Source: JAUWOY01 sp034431315
GTDB lineage: Bacteria > Chloroflexota > Anaerolineae > VGOG01
NCBI GenBank assembly: GCA_034431315.1
Contig: DAOUDK010000146.1
Coordinates: 1 to 56,817 of the forward strand
Length of the DNA: 56,817 nucleotides
Direction of reading: 5' to 3'
Every line of letters starts with the position of its first letter. Position 1 is the stretch's first letter. The notes beneath the pieces are model-generated. The model was not told where the DNA came from. It worked only from the letters and a program-made list of their open reading frames with translations, and ran no database searches. Position numbers and translations under genes: made by a program. Shown here one piece after another: positions 49,751 to 56,817 of this stretch.

Positions 49751-52700
49751 ATGATACTCGACACGGCACGGATTCGACGCTACCTCAAGGGATTCGACTT
49801 TGAGTCTCTGTTCATCGAAGAGCTGGGCTGGGATAACTATTCGACCAACCTGGACGTGGAGGTTGTCGAAGAACGGTTCACGCTGCAAGCCGTGGCCGAG
49901 AAGCGGGGTGTGGTGGCTTTTGTTTGTGCTGTGGGGACTATCCCTCCGTATGCCACGCGGCGCAAGATCGAGCGGCAGGTGGCCCGGTCCTTCCGCGAGC
50001 ATTTCATCATCTACGTTGACGGGGAGCGCACTGAGCAGATCTGGCAATGGGTGCGGCGGGAGGCAGGCAAGCCGCTGGCCAGCCGGGAACACCACTACAC
50101 CATCCAGCAGCCGGGCGACTCCCTCATCCAGAAGCTACAAAACATCGCCTTCAGTTTTGAGGAAGAAGAGAGCGTAATCCTGGTGGACGTGACCGGCCGC
50201 GTCCGCGCCGCTTTCAACGTGGAACGAGCCACGAGAAAGTTCTATGATCGCTTCAAGAAAGAGCGCGACGCCTTCCAGAAGTTTCTCGAAGGGATACCAG
50301 ACGAGGAGTTGGAGCGGTGGTACGTGTCGGTGATGTTGAACCGGCTCATGTTCATCTACTTCATCCAGAAGAAGGGCTTCCTGGACAACGACCCGGGCTA
50401 CCTGCGCCACAAGCTGGCGGAAAGCCAAGGTCGCTTCTACGCCGATTTCCTGTGCCCGCTGTTCTTCGAGGGATTCGCCAGAACGCCAGGTGAGCGGTCG
50501 CCCCAGGTTCGGGCCTTGCTGGGAGATATTCCCTTCCTGAATGGCGGTATTTTCCAGCGGCACGAGGTAGAGCAGTTGCACGGTCGGACGATCCAGATTC
50601 CCGACGCGGCCCTCGAGCGGCTCTTTGACTTCTTTGACTATTACCAATGGCATCTGGACGACCGGCCGCTGCGGGACGACCGCGAGATCAACCCCGACGT
50701 GTTGGGCTACATCTTTGAGAAGTACATCAACCAGAAGCAGATGGGCGCCTACTACACCAAAGAGGACATCACCGGATACATCAGCAAGAACACCATCATC
50801 CCCTTCCTCTTCGACCAGGCGCGGGAAAAGTGTCGCGTCGCGTTTGAGGGAGAGCAATCGGTCTGGTCGCTGCTGGCTGCCGACCCCGACCGCTACATCT
50901 ACGAAGCGGTGCGCAAGGGAACCGACCTGACTTTGCCGCACGAGATCGCGGCGGGGATTGACGACGTGAGCCAGCGCGGGGCGTGGAACACCCGCACGCC
51001 GGAGGAATACGCCCTGCCCACCGAGATTTGGCGGGAGACCGTAGCGCGGCGACAACGCTACGAAGAGGTCTGGCTCAAGCTCGTGAATGGGGAGGTGCGT
51101 TCCATCAACGACCTCATCACCTACAACCTGGACATTCAGCAGTTTGCCCAGGACGTGATAGAGAACTGCGAAGGGCCGGAGTTGCTGCGCGCCTTTTGGA
51201 GAGCGATCAACCAGGTGACGGTGCTAGACCCCACCTGTGGGTCGGGCGCTTTCCTGTTCGCCGCGCTCAACGTCCTGGAACCGCTGTACGAGGCCTGCCT
51301 CCATCGGATGGAAGCCTTCGTAGCCGAACTGGCCCACGGCGACCACCACCCCCACAAGTACCGGGACTTCCGCGAAGTGCTGGAGCAGATGGAGCGGCAC
51401 CCCAACCGAAGCTACTTTGTCCTCAAGTCCATCGTGGTCAACAACCTGTACGGGGTGGACATCATGGCCGAGGCGGTAGAGATCGCCAAGCTGCGCTTCT
51501 TCCTGAAGCTGGTGGCCCAGGTAGATCGGGTCGAGAACATTGAGCCACTGCCCGACATAGACTTCAACATCCGCGCCGGGAATACGCTGGTGGGGTTTAC
51601 CAGCAGAGAAGAAGTAGAGCGGGCCATGCGGTGGGAAGGGCCACAGAGTAAGTTGCTGTCTTCCGAAGACTTAGCGGGCATACAGCAGGTTGAGGAAAAG
51701 GCGGAAGATGTAGACCGCCTGTTTGGGAAATTCCAGGCCATGCAGACCGCGCACGACATGCACGAGTACACCCAGGATTCCATCGAGGCAAAAGAGGAAC
51801 TCCGCAAGCGGCTCAAAGCACTGGAAGACGAGCTGAACCGCTATCTGGCACAGGAGTATGGGATAGATGTGGACAAACCCGCAGCGTACCAGAAGTGGCT
51901 GGCCTCCCACCAGCCCTTTCACTGGTTCACGGAGTTTTATGGTATTCTGAAGCAGGGTGGGTTTGATGTGATTATTGGGAATCCGCCGTACGTTGTTTAC
52001 CGTAGTATCCAGGAGTCTTATGAAGTCTTAGATTATGAGACAGAGAGCACTCGTAACTTGTATGCCTTCGTGATGGAACGGAGCCTCAGAATTCTGCAAG
52101 CTAATGGAAGGTTGGGCCTCATCATTCCTGTTGCTTCTGTTTGCACCGACGGATTCTCGCCCTTACAGCGTCTACTGCGGAGTTCGGGCAACCTGGTGAT
52201 CAGTAGCTATAATGACCGACCAGGCAAACTCTTTGAGGGTATTGAACACTGTCGTCTTTCGATTGTGCTTCTAGAACAGGCCCCTTCTTTACCTGGCGGT
52301 ATTCACACGACAGGATATAGCAAGTGGCAGACCGTTGAGCGCCCACAGCTGTTCCACAGAACGAGCTACGTCGAATCAACGGACTTCGCCATTGATGGTT
52401 CTATCCCAAAGCTGTCTACTGAATTGGAGAAAAGCATCCTGCAAAAAGTTCTAGCGCAGAAAAGAACTCTTGGTTCCTATGAAAGGAGGGGTGAGCATTC
52501 TGCTATCTACTACACGCGCAAACTCAGCAGTTTTGTTCAAGTGCTCAATTTCGTTCCTACGATTTATGATGCCAAAGGCAACAAGCGCGATCCATCAGAA
52601 CTAAAAGTAATCGGGTTTGACTCTGTATCGGCAAGAGATACCTTCCTGGCGATTCTCAACTCTAACTTATTCTACTGGCTGCTGACAATTTATTCCGATT

Positions 52701-53074
52701 GCAGAAACCTGAACAAACGCGAGATTCGTTCCGTCAGATTCGATATGGAATCCAGTTCTGAAAGCACACTTCGTCAGCTCTCCACCCTTTCGCATGACTT
52801 AATGCGGGATATTGAGAGAAACTCTGAGATGCTTCAAATGAACTATCGAAGCCTGGGTCAGTTGACGATTCAATGCATCTACCCTAAACTCTCGAAAGAA
52901 ACAATCGATCAAATAGATTCCACATTAGCCCAACACTACGGCTTTACGGATGAGGAACTCGACTTCATCATCAACTACGACATCAAGTATCGGATGGGCG
53001 ACCAACTACTGGAGGAAAGAGGGCGAGGAGGAGTAGCCAGTGCGCGCACCACGGACGATCCTGCGCGAGAGTGA
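49751..53074 (+). CDS. Eco57I-type adenine methyltransferase/restriction protein
   Basis: 1,107 aa from ATG 49751 (GGGAGGAGG upstream). N-terminal ~180 residues have a nuclease-like look (TNLDVEVVEERFTLQAVAEKRG and a conserved RREAGKPLASREHHY) but no sure PD-(D/E)xK. Methylase motif I DPTCGSGAFLF (~490), motif IV NPPYVVY (~750), and a C-terminal target-recognition region. It resembles class-I DISARM DrmMI or type IIG proteins. Composition becomes more AT-rich after ~51,930, in the target-recognition part, suggesting specificity swapping. Confidence 0.88.
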   Translation: MILDTARIRRYLKGFDFESLFIEELGWDNYSTNLDVEVVEERFTLQAVAEKRGVVAFVCAVGTIPPYATRRKIERQVARSFREHFIIYVDGERTEQIWQWVRREAGKPLASREHHYTIQQPGDSLIQKLQNIAFSFEEEESVILVDVTGRVRAAFNVERATRKFYDRFKKERDAFQKFLEGIPDEELERWYVSVMLNRLMFIYFIQKKGFLDNDPGYLRHKLAESQGRFYADFLCPLFFEGFARTPGERSPQVRALLGDIPFLNGGIFQRHEVEQLHGRTIQIPDAALERLFDFFDYYQWHLDDRPLRDDREINPDVLGYIFEKYINQKQMGAYYTKEDITGYISKNTIIPFLFDQAREKCRVAFEGEQSVWSLLAADPDRYIYEAVRKGTDLTLPHEIAAGIDDVSQRGAWNTRTPEEYALPTEIWRETVARRQRYEEVWLKLVNGEVRSINDLITYNLDIQQFAQDVIENCEGPELLRAFWRAINQVTVLDPTCGSGAFLFAALNVLEPLYEACLHRMEAFVAELAHGDHHPHKYRDFREVLEQMERHPNRSYFVLKSIVVNNLYGVDIMAEAVEIAKLRFFLKLVAQVDRVENIEPLPDIDFNIRAGNTLVGFTSREEVERAMRWEGPQSKLLSSEDLAGIQQVEEKAEDVDRLFGKFQAMQTAHDMHEYTQDSIEAKEELRKRLKALEDELNRYLAQEYGIDVDKPAAYQKWLASHQPFHWFTEFYGILKQGGFDVIIGNPPYVVYRSIQESYEVLDYETESTRNLYAFVMERSLRILQANGRLGLIIPVASVCTDGFSPLQRLLRSSGNLVISSYNDRPGKLFEGIEHCRLSIVLLEQAPSLPGGIHTTGYSKWQTVERPQLFHRTSYVESTDFAIDGSIPKLSTELEKSILQKVLAQKRTLGSYERRGEHSAIYYTRKLSSFVQVLNFVPTIYDAKGNKRDPSELKVIGFDSVSARDTFLAILNSNLFYWLLTIYSDCRNLNKREIRSVRFDMESSSESTLRQLSTLSHDLMRDIERNSEMLQMNYRSLGQLTIQCIYPKLSKETIDQIDSTLAQHYGFTDEELDFIINYDIKYRMGDQLLEERGRGGVASARTTDDPARE

Positions 53075-53723
53075 AGCCACCTATCCGGCCCATGCCCTCC
53101 AACGCCTGGCAGACCCCACCCTAGGCCAAGTGGCGCTGTGGGGCAACCCGACCCTTTGGACGGAGCGGCAGGGGCCGCTGTTGGCCCTGTTCTGCTCCAC
53201 CAAAGCGCCAGCCAGCATCATCTTGCGGGTGCACGACCTGGCGCAGCAGTGGCGCACAGGCACGGTGACAGTCATCAGCGGCTTCCACTCGCCAGTGGAG
53301 CAGGAGTGCCTGGCGGTGTTGTTGCACGGGCCGCAGCCAGTCATCGTCTGCCCAGCCCGCAGCCTGGTCAAGATGCGATTGAAACGGGAGTACAGAGAAC
53401 CAATGGCGGCCGGGCGGCTGCTGCTCATGTCGCCGTTCGGAGAAAAGGTGCGGCGCATGACGGCGGACACGGCGCTGACCCGCAACCGCTTCGTGGCAGC
53501 CCTGGCCGATACCGTGCTCATCGCCCACGCCCAGCCCGGCAGCAAGACAGAGCAGTTGGCGCGAGAAGTGGTGGGGTGGGGGAAGCAAGTCCACACGTTG
53601 GATCACCCGGCCAATGAGCATTTGCTGGCTTTGGGGGCGACGCCGCTGGGCCGGGCGCGGACTGTGGGGACCGACGCCGACGCCTTTGCCGACTACCCAA
53701 CCACCACCCGCTGCCGTCTGTGA
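53040..53723 (+). CDS. DprA/SLOG-like protein of the R-M-like module
   Basis: 227 aa, GTG start overlapping the methylase by 35 nt with GGAGGAG upstream. DprA-like Rossmann features: SGFHSPVEQECLAVLLHG, QPVIVCPARSL, LLLMSPFGEKVRRMTADTALTRNRFVAALADTVLIAHA and SKTEQLAREVVGWGKQVHTL. It lacks the SAM/DML1 ends of competence DprA. SLOG-type proteins in defence loci bind nucleotides or DNA. The reading frame overlaps an excalibur remnant at its end. Confidence 0.85.
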   Translation: MRAPRTILRESEATYPAHALQRLADPTLGQVALWGNPTLWTERQGPLLALFCSTKAPASIILRVHDLAQQWRTGTVTVISGFHSPVEQECLAVLLHGPQPVIVCPARSLVKMRLKREYREPMAAGRLLLMSPFGEKVRRMTADTALTRNRFVAALADTVLIAHAQPGSKTEQLAREVVGWGKQVHTLDHPANEHLLALGATPLGRARTVGTDADAFADYPTTTRCRL

Positions 53724-53871
53724 CTGTTCGGGCAATATCTACAACTGCTCGGACTTCAGCACTCACGCTCAGGCCCAGGCTTGCTATGAGTACTGCAAAT
53801 CGTTAGGACGCGGGGATATACACCGTCTTGATGGGGATAATGATGGTATAGCTTGCGAATCCCTACCTTAA
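53660..53871 (+). pseudogene. Remnant of an excalibur calcium-binding protein
   Basis: In another frame the sequence gives a Thr/Pro linker (PTPTPLPTTQPPPA) and an excalibur domain: CDCSGNIYNCSDF, AQACYEYC, HRLDGDNDGIACESLP (D-x-D-x-D-G loop). No signal peptide or sensible start lies upstream, because the region is the 3' part of the DprA-like gene. Most likely the 3' end of a lost secreted protein. Confidence 0.65.
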
Positions 53872-54021
53872 TGAGCAATACGTTATGAAGGGGGGACAGG
53901 CCGACGAGGTGCTAGCGTGGAGGGTGAAAAGAGAGCAGAGATGACAACTTGCACTTTTCCGACTTTTGCTGTAGAGTATTGTTGCCCATTGATGTTCCTC
54001 CATAAACATATCTGTGGGCGG

Positions 54022-54064
54022 CTCTCCGTCGGTTTTCTTAGGTGTACCGGCGGGGAGTTTTTTT
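54022..54064 (+). terminator. Terminator between the R-M-like module and the CBASS locus
   Basis: 12-bp stem (54022-54033 with 54046-54057, two G-T pairs) and an eight-T tail. Confidence 0.88.
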
Positions 54065-54111
54065 GTATCCATAGAACATGATTTCTACACTATATCTAGG
54101 GTGTTGCCAAC

Positions 54112-54140
54112 TTGACAAATACAGGATATTGTGCTACACT
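54112..54140 (+). promoter_or_regulatory. Promoter of the CBASS leader
   Basis: TTGACA-N17-TACACT. Confidence 0.78.
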
Positions 54141-54345
54141 AACAGCCAGCAACTAGATACTTGGAAAGACTTGCTCGAGTTGGCGGACTGAAGGCATCAA
54201 ACTTGAGAACTCAGTCAGACCGTGGTGTGGAGCAAAACTGTGGCAATGTGTGCCTAGCATAAGTAATGGGTAATTGTATATTCCCGTGTGCAGATGTTAG
54301 TGACGGATAGAAAGCCCCGCGCCTTTAAGAGCATGGGGTTTTTGT
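54141..54345 (+). ncRNA. Long untranslated leader or small RNA before the CBASS operon
   Basis: About 200 nt from the promoter to a hairpin with T-run (CCCC 54315-54318 with GGGG 54335-54338, then TTTTTGTGTTTT). No coding is seen. Either an attenuated leader or a separate RNA; no known class recognised. Confidence 0.5.
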
Positions 54346-54390
54346 GTTTTGAGGGCAGGATATGATCGTTTTTCAAGATGGAGGGTGACA

Positions 54391-56073
54391 GTGCGAACAC
54401 TAGATGATCCCCGTCATAACTCAGGGCCTATCGATTTTCTGATAGTGACTGCTCTACCTGAAGAACTAGAGGCAGTCCTGCGCTTGCTCGAAGATTACGA
54501 GCAAGTCCAAATCGGCGGATCACTGATATGCTACGTATGTACACTTCCAGCGGATGTTCAGAACAGTGGTTATAAGGTTGCTGTTACCAAACTCTCCCAG
54601 ATGGGTAATGTAGAAGCGGGCATACATACTACTCAAGTTGTCAACGAGCTGAACCCCAGCTACGTGCTGATGGTTGGAATTGCTGCGGGCGTCAAGAGCA
54701 GAGTCAATCTTGGGGACATAATCATCCCTACCCAAGTAATCTATTACGAACAGGCCAAGCAAACCCCTGATGGCGTTCAATGCCGTCCTCTTTCGATTCC
54801 ATCTGACCATTGCTTGCTACATAATGCCCAAAACTACAGAGGTGTTGATTGGCAGGATTTGATTGCTATTGAAAACCCTCTACGGGAACACACAGGCCCC
54901 AGTGGCTCAGATACTCCCCGAGTACATTTCGGACCTTTCGCTGTCGGAGATAAAGTCATAGCTGATCAACACTCCGTTAACACCCTGTTGCATTTGCATC
55001 CCAAGTTGATAGGAATGGAGATGGAGTCCTATGGTGTAGCACTGGCAGCTGCCATTGCTCCGACCCGCCCGCGCTTTCTTGCTATCAGAAGTGTCAGCGA
55101 TTTTGCTGATGAAGACAAGGGTGACGACTGGCGTGAGCAGGCATCACTCAATGCAGCCGCCTTCACAATCGGCTTTCTGCGTAGTGGGGCAATAGCACCA
55201 AACGAGTCACTCCCCAAGAGTATTACCGTGTCCTCAAAACAGGCTGGAGAGCTCATTGCTATCCGGCATCTCTCAATGCAACACATCCCATCTCAGACCA
55301 TAATTGATTCTCTACCTGAGAGGTTCGCGGGTTCTAGTGTCACCGAGTTACTAGTAGAGCAGACCGATTTGTACAACAATGGACGGTTGATTGATCCACG
55401 CAAAGCAGCAGAGCGTCAGGCTAACTTAGATCAGCACGTAAACGATCTGTTAGAGTCCTATCCCAATGCATCAGTGGCCTACTTTGGAATCGCTCACATA
55501 CCGTTGCTGTTTCATTTAGGATATCGCTTAACGAATAAGTGTAAACTGCACTTCTTTGAACTCAACCGGTACGTAGGGCGGTGGGAATATTTGCAAGGCG
55601 AGACGGTTGGACCGGAACTCAAATTGGACGGCCTGCCTCCGTACGTGAATGAGGAGAAAGGAGACGTTATCGTACGCATCAGCATTAGCAACACGATAAG
55701 ACCTGAAGAGATCGCAGGCATTGTGCCTTTGCCAATAGCATCACTTCACCTGCGCATTGAGCCAACCCAACGTGACGTTATGGTGAGTGACCATCAACTT
55801 CATAGATACGGATCTAGATTTCGTTGGATGCTTGACAATGTTCATGAACTTCTGCCGAATCGGGAACGTGTCCATGTATTCTACGCCGGGCCGGTATCGT
55901 TAGCGGTCTACTTCGGCCAACTGATCAGTCAAACGATTGATCGCAAGATTGTGGTCCACAATTACACAAGCAAGGATTCACCCAGATACTCCTGGGGGCT
56001 GGAAATCACTGGAGAAACCAATTCGAGCGATTTCTTGGAAGAAGTACAACAACTTGATGAGGAGGGTATATAG
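54391..56073 (+). CDS. CBASS effector: nucleoside phosphorylase-like domain fused to SAVED
   Basis: 560 aa from GTG 54391 (GGAGG 6 nt upstream; the frame is open to 54349). Residues ~1-260: MTAN/PNP_UDP phosphorylase fold (LIVTALPEELEAVLRLL, VLMVGIAAGVKSRVNLGDIIIP, GMEMESYGVALAAA, AIRSVSDFADEDKGDDWREQA). Residues ~330-555: SAVED sensor (HIPLLFHLGYRLTNKCKLHFFELNR, PIASLHLRIEPTQRDVMVS, NRERVHVFYAGPVSLAVYFGQLISQ). SAVED binds a cyclic oligonucleotide and activates the fused domain; the predicted outcome is loss of a nucleoside or nucleotide. Confidence 0.9.
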   Translation: MRTLDDPRHNSGPIDFLIVTALPEELEAVLRLLEDYEQVQIGGSLICYVCTLPADVQNSGYKVAVTKLSQMGNVEAGIHTTQVVNELNPSYVLMVGIAAGVKSRVNLGDIIIPTQVIYYEQAKQTPDGVQCRPLSIPSDHCLLHNAQNYRGVDWQDLIAIENPLREHTGPSGSDTPRVHFGPFAVGDKVIADQHSVNTLLHLHPKLIGMEMESYGVALAAAIAPTRPRFLAIRSVSDFADEDKGDDWREQASLNAAAFTIGFLRSGAIAPNESLPKSITVSSKQAGELIAIRHLSMQHIPSQTIIDSLPERFAGSSVTELLVEQTDLYNNGRLIDPRKAAERQANLDQHVNDLLESYPNASVAYFGIAHIPLLFHLGYRLTNKCKLHFFELNRYVGRWEYLQGETVGPELKLDGLPPYVNEEKGDVIVRISISNTIRPEEIAGIVPLPIASLHLRIEPTQRDVMVSDHQLHRYGSRFRWMLDNVHELLPNRERVHVFYAGPVSLAVYFGQLISQTIDRKIVVHNYTSKDSPRYSWGLEITGETNSSDFLEEVQQLDEEGI

Positions 56074-56775
56074 ATGATGTACGATTTACACAAAGAGTTA
56101 AATCAATTCTACAACGATCACGTGCGCCTCGGGGCGGAAGAGCGTCAAACTCTAGCAGAGCATCGAGACAGGAATCTCGAACGGCTCAAGACTGGTTTGG
56201 AAAAGCTCAAGCACCCAAGTGGATTCGACTATCGTAACCAGGGGAGCTATGCGATGCATACGATCAACCAGCACCCCCAGAAAGATTACGACATTGATGT
56301 TGCGATCATCTTCGCAAAGAACGATCTGCCAAGCACTGCGCTAGGTTCTCGAAAAAGGATAGAAAGTGCCATGCGCGAAGGAGGGGGCAACTTCAGACAA
56401 CCTCCCAAGGCAAAGACAAATGCTGTGCGTGTGTACTATGCAGAAGGACATCATATTGATCTGGCAGTTTACCGAAAGTATGAAGACCAGTATGGCAATG
56501 TGATTTTTGAACACGCTGGCAGTGACTGGGCACATAGAGATCCTATGGAGATAACAAACTGGTTTAATGATACAGTGAGCGAACGCAGCCCATCTAAGAA
56601 ACAGGGTGCGGCTGTCGATGAAAACCAAATGCGCCGTATTGTCCGTTGGTTAAAGGCATTTGCGAAGTCACGGGAACACTGGAACCTCCCAGGTGGCCTA
56701 ATCATATGGGTGCAGTTGCTCTCATTTACCACCACTTCCTTCTCCATTCGCAGAGATTGTCAAGTGAGTCCATAG
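56074..56775 (+). CDS. CD-NTase (SMODS-type cyclic oligonucleotide synthase), 3' end disrupted
   Basis: 233 aa. NQGSYAMHTINQHPQKDYDIDVAIIF gives the GS motif and the first two metal-binding Asp; HIDLAVYRKY gives the third. Family proteins run past 300 aa, but after MRRIVRWLKAFAKSREHWNLPGGLII the reading frame turns to non-homologous sequence and stops at 56775. A frameshift or insertion near 56,700 is likely. GGAGGG lies 7 nt before the start. It makes the signal for the SAVED effector. Confidence 0.85.
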   Translation: MMYDLHKELNQFYNDHVRLGAEERQTLAEHRDRNLERLKTGLEKLKHPSGFDYRNQGSYAMHTINQHPQKDYDIDVAIIFAKNDLPSTALGSRKRIESAMREGGGNFRQPPKAKTNAVRVYYAEGHHIDLAVYRKYEDQYGNVIFEHAGSDWAHRDPMEITNWFNDTVSERSPSKKQGAAVDENQMRRIVRWLKAFAKSREHWNLPGGLIIWVQLLSFTTTSFSIRRDCQVSP

Positions 56776-56817
56776 GTTGGGAGTGGCGTCGGTTTTGTGC
56801 GTCTCAGGGAAAGGTTT

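Noticed and set aside
53863..54072. Minus-strand frame of 69 codons in the space before the CBASS leader
   Set aside because: It spans a clear plus-strand terminator and has no RBS or homology pattern.

Overview
The window reads as chromosome from a free-living bacterium, most likely a Chloroflexota (Anaerolineae-type) genome. That is an inference from the gene set (DUF5679 zinc ribbon, DUF3786, SBBP-repeat secreted protein with a dockerin-like tail, Thr/Pro linkers, yxlEFG-like ABC sets), the GC-rich housekeeping genes, and families of dispersed short repeats that run into coding ends. No rRNA is present; there is one tRNA-Glu(CTC).

Layout. 0.1-6.2 kb, mostly minus strand: FAD subunit of a molybdenum hydroxylase, lepA, a JAMM/PsbP-like pair, and a BtpA/PfkB pair. 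6.2-14.3 kb, minus: an anchored lipoprotein-like protein, a 1,401-aa SBBP/LytM/dockerin-like secreted protein, a DUF433 protein, an AIR-synthase (HypE-like) gene behind a leader-peptide attenuator, a frameshifted DUF5679 gene and DUF3786. 14.4-23.8 kb: TIM-barrel isomerase, a divergent ProRS lacking an active-site segment, an RNA-ligase-like nucleotidyltransferase, a 7TM-GAF sensor, DUF2157, and a TMK-like/diacylglycerol-kinase-like fusion. 23.9-32.2 kb: two ABC-2 export sets (yxlEFG-like and NatAB-like) with a lower-GC four-gene membrane-protein island between them. A promoter-leader-terminator module occurs twice here.

32.2-38.7 kb is the most unusual region. The 3' end of the NatB-like permease gene plus a shared tail is repeated four more times. 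Each copy carries a hairpin and a TTGCNT-N17-TATAMT promoter and sits before a small cargo block: UPF0175 and Phd-YoeB before copy A, DUF4160-DUF2442 after A, antitoxin-PIN after B, a GYD protein after C, an ADP-ribosyltransferase-like protein after D. Two 134-nt attC-like repeats follow and bracket another single gene. The fmdB locus (43.6-45.1 kb) shows the same theme on a small scale: its 3' end plus terminator is copied again beyond a Phd-PIN module.

38.9-43.9 kb is a stress/proteostasis cluster: Cys-rich small protein, dnaK, grpE, HtrA-type protease, Hsp20, fmdB. Four 11-bp-spaced direct repeats precede it. 45.2-56.8 kb is a defence island: a winged-helix-like gene and a frameshifted partner; a PLD-SNF2 helicase, Eco57I-like methylase and DprA-like protein (R-M-like module) with an IS605/omegaRNA-like relic inside; then a CBASS locus made of a nucleoside-phosphorylase-SAVED effector and a CD-NTase whose reading frame fails near the right edge.

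All product names rest on reading motifs by eye; no database search was run.
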